Assembly: GCF_001724135.1 (NCBI RefSeq)
Contig: NZ_MEDS01000025.1
Span: 310,001 to 374,000, forward strand
Direction of reading: 5' to 3'
DNA: 64,000 nt
Origin: Comamonas sp. SCN 65-56
GTDB lineage: Bacteria > Pseudomonadota > Gammaproteobacteria > Burkholderiales > Burkholderiaceae_C
How positions within the stretch are numbered: position 1 is the first letter of the stretch; every line of letters starts with the position of its first letter. A model generated the notes under the pieces. It was not told the origin of the DNA. It was given only the letters and a program-made list of their open reading frames with translations, and did not search any database. The position numbers were made by a program, and so were the translations under genes. Positions 35,816 through 44,228 of this stretch are shown one piece after another.

Positions 35816-37848
35816 GCCTCCTGTTTCGCGGCGGACGGCGCAAAGCGCAGCAGCACCTGCCCGGGCGCCACCTGCTGGCCGACTTCCACCAGCACCTCGG
35901 CCACCGTCGTGGCGGTACGCACCGAGAGGCTGTGCTCCAGCTTCATCGATTCGATCACCAGCGTCGCCTCGCCCGCCGCCAGCGCCTGGCCCGGCTGCAC
36001 CGCAATGCGCACCACGCGGCCATTGAAGGCCGCTTTCAATTCAGTAGCTGCCAGCGCATTGCCTGCGCCTGCTTGCGGCAGATAGCTCACATCGTCGAAC
36101 CACCAATCCACCGCACCCGCCTGCGCATGCCAGCGCTGGCCGCCATCACCACCAGGCACCGGCACGGCGCGCACGCGCTGGGTGATGCCGTCCTCAGTGC
36201 AACGCAGACTGCCATCGGGCAAGGGCTGCACCGCCACATCGCGCGCGCGGCCATCCGGGCCTGTGATCCGCAAGCCACCCGAGCGCACCCGGACCGCCAA
36301 CGCGCTCACCTGTTCACGGTGCATCAGGCGGCGGGGGGCGGCGAAGGGGCAGGCCAGGTGGGTCTGCGGGTGAGCAACGTGGGTCGGGTCAGGCTGCAGG
36401 CCCTCACCCCTGCCCTCTCCCAGAGGGATAGGGGGAAATACCGCCGCCAAGCCATATGTAGCGTGCGCGGCAAGCTCTTTTTCAAGGAGCGCCGCACGCA
36501 GCGCGTCACCGTGCTCATCAAGGAAGGAAATCAGCGCCTGCCCGGCCTGAAAGCGCGCATCGTTCAGGCACTCGATCAAAAAGCCGCGGTTCGTCGGCAG
36601 GCCCAGCACCTCGGTCTGCGCCAGCGCGGCGATGAGCCGGTCGATCGCGGCTTCGCGCGTGGCGGCGTGCACAATGAGCTTGCCCAGCATCGCGTCATAA
36701 AACGGCGTGACCTCGCTGCCAGCCTCGATCGCGTGATCAAAGCGCAGCGGCGAGCGCGCGAAGTGGCTTGCACACGGCACTTCGGCAAAGTGCGCGATGC
36801 GCCCGGCGTGCGGGGTGTAGTTCTCGTCCTCGGCGCACAGGCGCACTTCGATCGCGTGGCCGGTGAGTTGCACCTGCTCTTGCGTGAGCGGCAGCGCCTC
36901 GCCGCGCGCCACGCGGATTTGCCATTCGACCAGATCGAGGCCGGTGATCGCCTCGGTTACCGGGTGCTCGACCTGCAGGCGGGTGTTCATCTCCATCAGG
37001 TAGAAGGCATCGCCTTCCAGCAGAAACTCCACCGTGCCCGCGCCCACATAACCCGCGCCTTGCGCCAGCGCCACCGCGCACGCCCCCATGCGCGCGCGCA
37101 GCTCGGGCGAGACGGTGGGCGAAGGCGCTTCCTCGATGATCTTCTGGTGGCGGCGTTGCACCGAGCAATCGCGCTCGCCCAGATGTATGCAGCGGCCGAG
37201 CGCATCGGCAAACACCTGCACCTCGACGTGGCGCGGCTGCATCACCGCGCGCTCGATCAAGAGCTCGCCGTTGCCAAACCCGGCCAGCGCCTCGGAGCTC
37301 GCACTTTGCAGCGCGGCAGGCAGATCGCCCGCCTGCATCACCAGCCGCATGCCGCGCCCGCCGCCACCGGCGACGGCCTTGACCATCACCGGGTAGCCGA
37401 TCTTTGCCGCCTCCTCGCTGAAGCGCTCGGGCGACTGGTCTTCGCCCGCGTAACCGGGCAACACCGGCACGCCCTGCTGCACCGCCAGCCGCTTGGCCGC
37501 GCCCTTGTCGCCCAGCGCGCGGATGGCCGCAGGTGGTGGGCCGATCCAGATGAGGCCAGCCTCCTGCACCGCCTGCGCAAACGCCGCGTCTTCGCTCAAA
37601 AAACCATAGCCGGGGTGGACGGCATCAGCCCCCGTGGCCTTGGCGGCGGCGAGCAGCTTGTCCACACGCAGATAGCTCTCGGCCGAGGTGTTGCCGCCCA
37701 GTGCAAACGCTTGCGTCGCCTCGCGCACGTGCAGCGCATCGGCGTCGGCATCGGAATGCACCGCGACGGTGGCGATGCCCATCTGCCGCGCGGTGGCAAT
37801 GACGCGGCGGGCAATCTCGCCGCGATTGGCGATCAGTATCTTTTTCAT
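35812..37848 (-). CDS. Acyl-CoA carboxylase alpha subunit (biotin carboxylase plus BCCP), AtuF/LiuD-like
   Basis: The 678-residue protein has an N-terminal biotin carboxylase (MKKILIANRGEIARRVIATA; ATP-grasp with KAVAGGGGRGMRLV; EMNTRLQVEHPVTE) and a C-terminal biotinyl domain with the attachment site VIESMKLEHSLSV. Between them, about residues 469-483, AVFPPIPLGEGRGEGLQ is encoded by palindromic repeat copy D read in frame. With the beta subunit at 39320 it would form a 3-methylcrotonyl- or geranyl-CoA carboxylase. An in-frame extension to 37983 is only repeat copy E. The ATG at 37848 fits the family start. Confidence 0.92.
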   Translation of the reverse strand: MKKILIANRGEIARRVIATARQMGIATVAVHSDADADALHVREATQAFALGGNTSAESYLRVDKLLAAAKATGADAVHPGYGFLSEDAAFAQAVQEAGLIWIGPPPAAIRALGDKGAAKRLAVQQGVPVLPGYAGEDQSPERFSEEAAKIGYPVMVKAVAGGGGRGMRLVMQAGDLPAALQSASSEALAGFGNGELLIERAVMQPRHVEVQVFADALGRCIHLGERDCSVQRRHQKIIEEAPSPTVSPELRARMGACAVALAQGAGYVGAGTVEFLLEGDAFYLMEMNTRLQVEHPVTEAITGLDLVEWQIRVARGEALPLTQEQVQLTGHAIEVRLCAEDENYTPHAGRIAHFAEVPCASHFARSPLRFDHAIEAGSEVTPFYDAMLGKLIVHAATREAAIDRLIAALAQTEVLGLPTNRGFLIECLNDARFQAGQALISFLDEHGDALRAALLEKELAAHATYGLAAVFPPIPLGEGRGEGLQPDPTHVAHPQTHLACPFAAPRRLMHREQVSALAVRVRSGGLRITGPDGRARDVAVQPLPDGSLRCTEDGITQRVRAVPVPGGDGGQRWHAQAGAVDWWFDDVSYLPQAGAGNALAATELKAAFNGRVVRIAVQPGQALAAGEATLVIESMKLEHSLSVRTATTVAEVLVEVGQQVAPGQVLLRFAPSAAKQEA
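36400..36442. repeat. Palindromic repeat, single arm, copy D, inside the carboxylase alpha gene
   Basis: The tail CCCTCACCCCTGCC and hairpin CCTCTCCCAGAGGGATAGGG are followed by GGGAAATACC, matching copies C and H. Only one arm is present. It is read in frame as 14 to 15 residues between the biotin carboxylase and biotinyl domains. Confidence 0.85.
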
Positions 37849-37865
37849 GCGCTCTCCTGCATGAC

Positions 37866-37980
37866 TCCCTCCCCCGCTGGGGGAGGGCAGGGGTGGGGGC
37901 CAGCGGCGTTCGCAGCCACAACAAAACTCCGCAAGGCGCAAGCCGCCTCCATCCCTGCCTTCCCCCAAAGGGGGAAGGAG
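37866..37980. repeat. Palindrome-terminated interspersed repeat, copy E
   Basis: The left hairpin CCTCCCCCGCTGGGGGAGG has an inward tail GCAGGGGTGGGGGC. The right arm is CATCCCTGCC plus hairpin CTTCCCCCAAAGGGGGAAG. A loop of about 55 bases is longer than in copies A, B and F. It lies between the acyl-CoA dehydrogenase and carboxylase alpha genes of one operon. Confidence 0.9.
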
Positions 37981-37996
37981 CAAGTCAAGCGCGCGC

Positions 37997-39175
37997 TCAT
38001 GCCGCGCTCCGCTTGGCCATGCCCATGGTCTTGGCGATGATGCCCATCATCACCTCGTCGGCGCCGCCGCCGATCGAGCCCAGCCGCCCATCGCGGTACA
38101 GGCGCGAGACGCGGTTGTCCCAGGTAAAGCCCATGCCACCCCAGAACTGCAAACAGGTGTCGGCCACCTCGCGCGTCAATCGCCCAGCCTTGAGCTTGGC
38201 CATGCTCGCCCACTGCAGCACGTCCTCGCCCGCCACATAGCGCTCGCAGGCCGTCCAGGTCAGCGCGCGCAGCGCCTCGACCTCGGTTTGCAGTTCCACC
38301 AGCTTGAACTGCACCCATTGCTGATCGAGCAAGGTGCTGCCGAACATCTGGCGCTGGCGCGTGTACGCGATGGTCTCGCGGATCGCCACGTCCAGGCCGG
38401 TGATCGCATTCGCCGCCGCCCACAGGCGCTCTTCCTGGAACTGCTGCATCTGGTAGATGAAGCCTTGGCCCTCCTGGCCGATCAGGTTGCGCGCGGGCAC
38501 GCGCACTTCGTCAAAGTAGATCAGGCCGGTATCGCTGGCGTTCATGCCGATCTTGCGGATCTTCTGCGCCACCGTTATCCCCTTGGTCAAGTGGCCGTTC
38601 GGGCCGTCGCGCATGGGCACGATGATCAGGCTCTTGTTCTTGTGCATCGGCCCCTCGCCGGTGTTCACCAGCATGCACATCCAGTCGGCCTGCAGGCTGT
38701 TGGTGATCCACATCTTCTGGCCGGTGATCACGTAATCGTCGCCATCGCGGCGCGCGCGGCTGGTGATGCCCGCCACGTCGCTGCCCGCGCCTGGCTCGGA
38801 CACGCCGATGCAGCCCACCATGTCCCCCGCGATCGCCGGGGCGAGAAACTCGCGCTTGAGCGCATCGCTGCCAAAACGCGCTAGCGCCGGAGTGCACATA
38901 TCGGTCTGCACGCCCACGGCCATGGGAATGGCGCCGCAGTTCACCAGCCCCATGGTTTCGGCCATCAGCATGCTGTAGGAATAGTCCAGCCCCATGCCGC
39001 CGTATTCCACCGGCTTGGTCAGGCCCAGCAGGCCCAGGTCGCCCAGGCCCTTGAAGACCTGGTGCGCGGGGAAGATCTCCGCCGCCTCCCATTCATCCAC
39101 ATGCGGGTTGATCTTTTCGGCGATGTAGCGCTTGAGCGTGTCGCGGATTTGTTCGTGGTCGTGGGTGAGTTTCAT
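37997..39175 (-). CDS. Acyl-CoA dehydrogenase, first of the Atu-like cluster (AtuD-like position)
   Basis: The 392-residue flavoenzyme has GCIGVSEPGAGSDVAGITSR near residue 130, KMWITNSLQADWMCMLVNTG and a C-terminal CLQFWGGMGFTWDNRVSRL followed by GSIGGGADEVMMGIIAKTMG. It matches citronellyl-CoA/isovaleryl-type dehydrogenases that lie beside biotin-dependent carboxylases. It is flanked on both sides by palindromic repeats E and F, the only notable spacing in an otherwise compact operon. Confidence 0.92.
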   Translation of the reverse strand: MKLTHDHEQIRDTLKRYIAEKINPHVDEWEAAEIFPAHQVFKGLGDLGLLGLTKPVEYGGMGLDYSYSMLMAETMGLVNCGAIPMAVGVQTDMCTPALARFGSDALKREFLAPAIAGDMVGCIGVSEPGAGSDVAGITSRARRDGDDYVITGQKMWITNSLQADWMCMLVNTGEGPMHKNKSLIIVPMRDGPNGHLTKGITVAQKIRKIGMNASDTGLIYFDEVRVPARNLIGQEGQGFIYQMQQFQEERLWAAANAITGLDVAIRETIAYTRQRQMFGSTLLDQQWVQFKLVELQTEVEALRALTWTACERYVAGEDVLQWASMAKLKAGRLTREVADTCLQFWGGMGFTWDNRVSRLYRDGRLGSIGGGADEVMMGIIAKTMGMAKRSAA

Positions 39176-39202
39176 CGGAGGTCTCTGGTTAGGTGTGTGA
39201 CA

Positions 39203-39303
39203 CCCTCCCCCTTTGGGGGAGGGTGGGGTGGGGGCTCGCGCAGCACGCCGGCCGCAGCGCCATGCAAGCCCCCATCCCGGCCTTCCCCCAAAGGGGGAAG
39301 GAG
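39203..39303. repeat. Palindrome-terminated interspersed repeat, copy F
   Basis: The left hairpin CCTCCCCCTTTGGGGGAGG with tail GTGGGGTGGGGGC faces the right arm GCCCCCATCCCGGCC with hairpin CTTCCCCCAAAGGGGGAAG. The loop is about 30 bases. It is the most regular copy in the window and sits between the carboxylase beta gene and the acyl-CoA dehydrogenase. Confidence 0.92.
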
Positions 39304-39319
39304 AAAAGCGGGTACGCGC

Positions 39320-40981
39320 TCACATCCGCGCCACGCCAAACTGCATCGGCCGCACCTGGCGTGCCACGCCTTCGGCAATCGTGGAAAGGCAGAAGCCAAG
39401 CACCACGCGGGTGTCGCGCGGGTCGATCACGCCGTCGTCCAGCAGGCCGCCGCTGGTGTAGAACGCATCCTGCTGGCGCTCGAACATCTGCACGATGGCA
39501 TCGAACTGCTTTTGCAGGCGCACGGCGTCGGGCTCCAGGCCTTTGCGCCGGTAGCCCTCCTCGGCCACGATGCGCATGGTGCCAGCGGCCTGCTCGCCGC
39601 CCATCACGGCGGTGACGGCGCTGGGCCAGGTGAAGAGAAAGCGCGGCGCGTAGCCCCGGCCGCACATGCCATAGTTGCCCGCGCCAAAACTTGCACCGCA
39701 CTGGATGGTGAGCTGCGGCACCGTGGCGTTGGTCACCGCCTGGATCATCTTGCTGCCGTGCTTGATGATGCCGCCCTGCTCCATCTCCTTGCCCACCATG
39801 TAGCCGGTGGTGTTCTGCAGATAGACGATGGGCTGGCCGAGCTGGCACATCCACTGGATGAAGTGCGTGGCCTTGTTGGCACCGGCGATGTCGATCGGCC
39901 CGTTGTTGGTGATGATGCCCACCGCATGCCCCTGGATAGCCGCCTGCGCGCAGACCGTGGCCATGCCGTAGCCGCTCTTGAACTCCAGCAGCGCACCGCC
40001 ATCGACGAGGCGCGCCGCCACCTCGCGCATGTCCACCGGCTCGCGGTGGTGGGCGGGCATCAGCGTGAGCAGCTCGTCCACCGGCCAGGGCGGCTCCACG
40101 AAAGAGATTGAGCGTTGAGGGTTGAGCGTTGAGCGTGGGAGAGCAGACGCTGAACGCTCAACGCCGGGCGCCCAACCCAACTGCGCCACCACGCGCCGAG
40201 CCATGCCCAGCGCCTCGCGGTCATCGCGCGCCAGGTATTCGCCCAGACCCGAGACGGTGGTGTGCATCAGCGCGCCGCCCAGTTCTTCCTCCGTTGCCAC
40301 CTCGCCGGTGGCGGCCTTGAGCAGCGGCGGGCCGGCCAGAAAGGCGCGCGAGCGGCCTTCGACCATGATCACGATGTCCGACAGCCCCGGCATGTAGGCG
40401 CCGCCCGCCGTGCCCGAGCCATGCTGCACGGTGATGACCGGAATGCCTGCGCTGGAGAGCCGCGCCAGGTTGCGAAACAGGCTGCCGCCATCGATGAAGG
40501 TGTCGACCTTGTAGTCCGCCAGATTCGCGCCCGCGCTCTCCACCAGGTGGATGAAGGGCAGGCGCTCCTGCAAGGCGATCTCCTGCACCCGCAGCACCTT
40601 GTACAAGCCCATGGGCACGAGCGCACCCGCATCGATGCCCGAATCGCTCGCCACCACCATGCAGCGCGTGCCGGCCACAAAGCCTATCCCCGCGACCACG
40701 CTGCCGCCGGGGATGGATTGCGCGGCATCGTCGGTATCGCGCAGATAGCCGGCCAGTGTGCACAGTTGCAGCCAGGGGCTGCCGGGATCGAGCAGCAGTG
40801 CGATGCGCTCGCGCGGCAGCAACTGCCCGCGCTTGGCAAAGCGCGGCCCGGCCTTGGCGGAGGTCTGCGCGGCGCGCTCTTCCAGCGCGCGCAACTGGTC
40901 GATGCGCGCGAGCATCTGCGTGCGGCGCGCCTGCGCCGCGCTGCCGGCGGCGTTCCAGCCGGATTCAAACGGTGTTGTCAT
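39320..40981 (-). CDS. Acyl-CoA carboxylase beta subunit (carboxyltransferase), AtuC/LiuB-like
   Basis: The 553-residue carboxyltransferase of a biotin-dependent carboxylase has LPFIHLVESAGANL, QHGSGTAGGAYMPGLSD and a second crotonase-like half with FIQWMCQLGQPIVYLQNTTG and GASFGAGNYGMCGRGYAPRF. It pairs with the alpha subunit at 35812. About residues 273-293 (VERSASALPRSTLNPQRSIS) are encoded by a GTTGAGCG-type repeat that homologues should lack. The start at 40981 overlaps the GST stop (ATGA). The substrate could be 3-methylcrotonyl-CoA or geranyl-CoA; the cluster favours the latter. Confidence 0.9.
   Translation of the reverse strand: MTTPFESGWNAAGSAAQARRTQMLARIDQLRALEERAAQTSAKAGPRFAKRGQLLPRERIALLLDPGSPWLQLCTLAGYLRDTDDAAQSIPGGSVVAGIGFVAGTRCMVVASDSGIDAGALVPMGLYKVLRVQEIALQERLPFIHLVESAGANLADYKVDTFIDGGSLFRNLARLSSAGIPVITVQHGSGTAGGAYMPGLSDIVIMVEGRSRAFLAGPPLLKAATGEVATEEELGGALMHTTVSGLGEYLARDDREALGMARRVVAQLGWAPGVERSASALPRSTLNPQRSISFVEPPWPVDELLTLMPAHHREPVDMREVAARLVDGGALLEFKSGYGMATVCAQAAIQGHAVGIITNNGPIDIAGANKATHFIQWMCQLGQPIVYLQNTTGYMVGKEMEQGGIIKHGSKMIQAVTNATVPQLTIQCGASFGAGNYGMCGRGYAPRFLFTWPSAVTAVMGGEQAAGTMRIVAEEGYRRKGLEPDAVRLQKQFDAIVQMFERQQDAFYTSGGLLDDGVIDPRDTRVVLGFCLSTIAEGVARQVRPMQFGVARM
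40105..40164. repeat. GTTGAGCG-type short repeat inside the carboxylase beta gene
   Basis: Several TTGAGCG/TTGAGGG units in tandem are followed about 20 bases later by the inverted GAACGCTCAACG, giving a hairpin. The whole is read in frame on the minus strand and encodes the serine- and arginine-rich stretch SALPRSTLNPQRSISF. It is unrelated in sequence to the G-rich palindromes. Confidence 0.7.
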
Positions 40982-41610
40982 GAAGCGTCCTTGACCGGCA
41001 TGCCGAACGGCCCGAGCTTGAGCCCTGCCGCCTCGGCCACCTTCCATTGCACGGCGCGCGCACGCACCAGCCCCTCGTGCTGCCGCAGCCGCTCCCAGTA
41101 GGCGGCCACCTGCGGCGTGAATTGCGCGCTCAGCCCGAGTTCATGGGCCAGCAGCAGCGCATAGCCCACCGAGACATCAGCGACGGTGAAGCGCCCGGCG
41201 CACAGCCACGCGCGATCGGCCATCGCCGCCTCGATGGCGCGCAGCCGCGCCAAAAACCACTGCGCGTAATCCTGTGCCACCTGCGGCTGGCGGCGCTCGG
41301 GCGGCTCCAAGCGCGAGTAGCGCAGCACCAGAGTTTGCGGGAAGGTCAGTGTCGCCTCGCCGAAATGCAGCCAGTTGAGGAACGCACCGTAGTCCGGCTC
41401 ATCCACCGCAACCGCCAGCGGCGAGGGGCCGTAGCGCGTGGCCAGATACTGGCAGATGGCGCTCGATTCAGTCATACGCACGTTGCCATCGAGCAGCAGC
41501 GGGATGGTGCCCAGCGGATTTTTTTCCTTGTAGCCGGACGCAAACGCTCGCGGCGGGAAGGGCAGCACATGCAGCTGGTAGGGCAGGCGCATGGTCTCCA
41601 GCACCCACAA
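40978..41610 (-). CDS. Glutathione S-transferase-like protein with a lost start codon
   Basis: The GST fold is clear: an N-terminal thioredoxin-like domain (LYHCIDARSLRPLWVLETMR, then PLGTIPLLLDG and MTESSAICQYLA) and an all-helical C-terminal domain. The N-terminal strand is encoded up to about 41649, but no ATG, GTG or TTG occurs in frame before TGA at 41661; the first possible start, TTG 41610, would delete the strand with the conserved serine. The 5' end runs into the TetR frame, offset by one base. It may be a damaged gene or a fusion broken by an indel. Its stop overlaps the carboxylase beta start (ATGA). Confidence 0.7.
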   Translation of the reverse strand: MWVLETMRLPYQLHVLPFPPRAFASGYKEKNPLGTIPLLLDGNVRMTESSAICQYLATRYGPSPLAVAVDEPDYGAFLNWLHFGEATLTFPQTLVLRYSRLEPPERRQPQVAQDYAQWFLARLRAIEAAMADRAWLCAGRFTVADVSVGYALLLAHELGLSAQFTPQVAAYWERLRQHEGLVRARAVQWKVAEAAGLKLGPFGMPVKDAS

Positions 41611-42314
41611 GGGGCGCAGCGAGCGCGCGTCGATGCAGTGGTAGAGCGCACCAAGGGGTCAGCGGCCGCGCCGCCAAAAAAGAGCGCGAGAGCGTCCTCG
41701 GTCAGTTGATCGAGCGTGCGCGCGCCGCGCCGGTCAAACCACTGCACAGCCCAGTTCAGCGCGCCAAAAATGAACAGCCGGGCCACGGCCGGCTCGGCCT
41801 GCAACGCGCCCTGCCGCGCCAGCGCGGTGAGCACCGGCATCCAGATGGCTTCATACCCGTCCTTGACCTTGGAGACGCCTTTCTTTTGCGCCGCCGTGAG
41901 CGAACGCCACTCATACAGCATCACCGGGATGAAGCCGCTGCGCGGGCCGAGCAGGATCTCGAAATGGTGGCGCACCAGGGCGCGCATCTGCGTACGCGCA
42001 TCGGCACCCGCCACCGCCTGCAGCGCCTGCTGCTGGCTGGCGCTGGCCATCTCCATGCCCTCGCGCATTACGGCGTAGAGCAATGCGCTCTTGCTCTTGA
42101 AATAGTAGAACGGCGAGCCGCTGTGCATGCCCATCGCAGCGGCAATGTCGCGCGTGGTGGTGGCTGCATAACCCTTGACCAGAAACAGCCGCGCCGCCTG
42201 CTCCATGAGCTCGAGGCGGCGGCCGTTGTCGTCTGCGTCGCTCTTGCGCGGCCGACCGCGCGGGCGGTGAGCCAGTGCATCGACAGCAGGAGCAAGAGCC
42301 GGAGAGCGATCCAT
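41472..42314 (-). CDS. TetR-family regulator (AtuR-like position) with an aberrant read-through tail
   Basis: Residues 1-215 form a normal TetR protein: an HTH (LFLVKGYAATTTRDIAAAMG, then SGSPFYYFKSKSALLYAVM) and a helical ligand-binding domain ending near DALALFFGGAA. No stop follows. The frame continues about 60 more residues through the GST gene out of frame (Arg- and Cys-rich), ending at 41472. The true gene probably ended near 41670 before a small deletion or indel fused it to the GST. It starts the Atu-like cluster, where AtuR is also a TetR repressor. A matching operator lies 31 bases upstream of the start. Confidence 0.8.
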   Translation of the reverse strand: MDRSPALAPAVDALAHRPRGRPRKSDADDNGRRLELMEQAARLFLVKGYAATTTRDIAAAMGMHSGSPFYYFKSKSALLYAVMREGMEMASASQQQALQAVAGADARTQMRALVRHHFEILLGPRSGFIPVMLYEWRSLTAAQKKGVSKVKDGYEAIWMPVLTALARQGALQAEPAVARLFIFGALNWAVQWFDRRGARTLDQLTEDALALFFGGAAADPLVRSTTASTRARCAPCGCWRPCACPTSCMCCPSRRERLRPATRKKIRWAPSRCCSMATCV

Positions 42315-42344
42315 CCGGGCAGGATAGCAAAGCCGTTTTATTTA

Positions 42345-42362
42345 ATCAAGCACTTGCTTGGT
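42345..42362. promoter_or_regulatory. Candidate operator of the Atu-cluster TetR regulator
   Basis: ATCAAGCACTTGCTTGGT contains the dyad CAAGCA-CT-TGCTTG with six of seven pairs per half matching. It overlaps an AT-rich stretch that may hold the promoter. The right half TGCTTGGT and the adjoining AAAAAT recur at 6275-6288. The position before the regulator suggests autoregulation. Confidence 0.6.
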
Positions 42363-42397
42363 AAAAATATCACGACTGGCATCCGGCCATTGCATGC

Positions 42398-43306
42398 TCA
42401 CCCACGCCCACCGGCGCGCAACTGCACGCCCGCCAGGCTGGGGGCTGTCAGACGCTCGGCGCTGCTGCCTGCACGCACCGGCGGCGCCAGGCGCCCGGCA
42501 TTCCAGTCGGCCAGTGCGGTTTCGATTTCGGCCTGCGTGCGGGCGACGAAATTCCACCAGATGATCAAGCCTTCCTCCATGGGCTCGCCGCCCAGCAGCA
42601 GGAATTGCGCCGCACCATCGCAGGCCAGCGCCAGTTCGGCACGCCCCGGCGCAAGGTAAAGCCACTCACCCGGCGCCAGGGCCTCGCCCGCCACCTGCGC
42701 ACTGCCGCGCAGCACCATCACGGCGTATTCGAACTCCGGGCGCAGCGCCACCGTGGCGTTGGCCGCTTGCGCCGCGCTGAAGTCGATGCCCACCAGCGGC
42801 GTATGCACCTGCGCCGGTGCCTGCAGGCCAAAGGCCTCGCCGGCGAGCAGCATCGCCCGAAAGCCGCCCAACGCCACCTGCGGCAGATCGGGGTAATGGG
42901 CAAACGCGGGTTCGCAGCGCGCCTGGCTGCGCGGCAGCGCAATCCACAACTGCGCCGCATGCGCCGTGGCGCCGTCGTGCAGGGAATCTTCGGTATGCGC
43001 AATGCCGCGCCCGGCGGTCATCAGGTTGACCTCGCCAGGGCGGATCACCTGCTCATTGCCCAGCGAGTCGCGGTGCACCACCTCACCCTCGATCATCCAG
43101 GTGAAGGTCTGCAGCCCGATGTGCGGATGTGCGCCGACATGCATGCCCTTGCCCGGCGCGAAATGTACCGGGCCGAGGTGGTCGAGAAAGCACCAGGCGC
43201 CCACCGTGCGGCGTGCGCGGTGCGGCAGGGCGCGCGTGATGCGGGTGTCCTCCCCGATCACGGCAGCGCGTGAGGCATAGCGCTGCGGAGGAATGTTGGT
43301 GACCAT
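42398..43306 (-). CDS. Pirin family protein
   Basis: The 302-residue bicupin has the pirin metal-binding histidines in GAHPHIGLQTFTWMIEG (about residues 55-70) and the downstream TAGRGIAHTE. Some bacterial pirins oxidise quercetin, others act as redox sensors; no choice is possible here. The start at 43306 has a clear ribosome site (GGAGGG). It lies 13 bases after a second pirin gene, so the two are co-transcribed. Confidence 0.88.
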   Translation of the reverse strand: MVTNIPPQRYASRAAVIGEDTRITRALPHRARRTVGAWCFLDHLGPVHFAPGKGMHVGAHPHIGLQTFTWMIEGEVVHRDSLGNEQVIRPGEVNLMTAGRGIAHTEDSLHDGATAHAAQLWIALPRSQARCEPAFAHYPDLPQVALGGFRAMLLAGEAFGLQAPAQVHTPLVGIDFSAAQAANATVALRPEFEYAVMVLRGSAQVAGEALAPGEWLYLAPGRAELALACDGAAQFLLLGGEPMEEGLIIWWNFVARTQAEIETALADWNAGRLAPPVRAGSSAERLTAPSLAGVQLRAGGRG

Positions 43307-43319
43307 TGCCCACCCTCCT

Positions 43320-44204
43320 TCACTGCAGGCGGCCAAAGCGCCCGTGGTTGAAATCATCGACCGCCTGCACCAGCTCCTCGCGCGTGTTCATCACGAAGGG
43401 GCCATAGGCCGCAACCGGCTCATCGATAGGCTCGCCGGAGAGCACCAGCAGCTTGGCGGCGTCCGCCGCTTGCAGCGTCAAACCCTCTCCCGCCGTGGAA
43501 AGCGTAGCCATTTGCGACGCGCCGACAGCTTCGCTGCCATTGATGCGCACCTGGCCCGCCAGCACCACGACCAGCGTCGTCCAGCCCTCGGGTTGGGGCA
43601 GCTCCAGCGTCTGCCCGGCGGCGATGCGCACGTCCAGCACGTTCATCGGCGTGAAGGTGCGCGCCGGGCCGCGCACCGCGCCCACGCTGCCGGCGATCAC
43701 GCGCACATGGCCGCCGGGAAGCTCGGCCAGCGGAATCTGCGCATCGGTGATGCCCTGGTAATGCGCCGGCGTTTCCTTGTCTTTCTTCGGCAGGTTCACC
43801 CAGAGTTGCACCATCTCGAACGGTCCGCCTTGGGCGGCGTAGTCGCGCGAGTGAAATTCCTCGTGCACGATACCGCCGCCGGCCGTCATCCACTGCACAT
43901 CACCCGCGCGGATCACGCCACCGGCGCCGGTCGAGTCGCGGTGCTCGACCTCGCCGGCGTAGACGATAGTCACCGTCTCGAACCCCTTGTGCGGATGGCT
44001 GCCCACGCCGCGGCGCTGGCTGGTGGGCGTGAATTCGGTCGGCGCGGCGTAATCCAGAATCAAAAAGGGGCTGCGCTCGGCCACGCCAGCGCCGCTGTAG
44101 CCGAACATGCCATGCACCGGAAAGCCGTCGCCCACCCAATGGCGCAGCGGCGCGGCGTGGGTGGAAAGCACGGTCTTGCGAACGAGAGTGGCGGCTTCGG
44201 TCAT
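43320..44204 (-). CDS. Pirin family protein, second copy
   Basis: The 294-residue bicupin has GSHPHKGFETVTIVYAGEVEH and WMTAGGGIVHEE, the pirin metal-binding motif. It is only distantly similar to the downstream pirin, so the pair is not a recent duplication. The ATG at 44204 follows GAGGAA; the longer frame to 44312 is unsupported. The upstream region holds three GTATCGCG direct repeats that may be regulatory. Confidence 0.88.
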   Translation of the reverse strand: MTEAATLVRKTVLSTHAAPLRHWVGDGFPVHGMFGYSGAGVAERSPFLILDYAAPTEFTPTSQRRGVGSHPHKGFETVTIVYAGEVEHRDSTGAGGVIRAGDVQWMTAGGGIVHEEFHSRDYAAQGGPFEMVQLWVNLPKKDKETPAHYQGITDAQIPLAELPGGHVRVIAGSVGAVRGPARTFTPMNVLDVRIAAGQTLELPQPEGWTTLVVVLAGQVRINGSEAVGASQMATLSTAGEGLTLQAADAAKLLVLSGEPIDEPVAAYGPFVMNTREELVQAVDDFNHGRFGRLQ

Positions 44205-44228
44205 GGCTGGTTCCTCAGGCAGTGCATC

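Noticed and set aside
37849-37983. N-terminal extension of the carboxylase alpha frame
   Set aside because: It is repeat copy E read through; the biotin carboxylase family starts at the ATG at 37848.
40105-40164. CRISPR-like array from repeated TTGAGCG units
   Set aside because: Units are too short, without spacers, and lie inside a coding frame.
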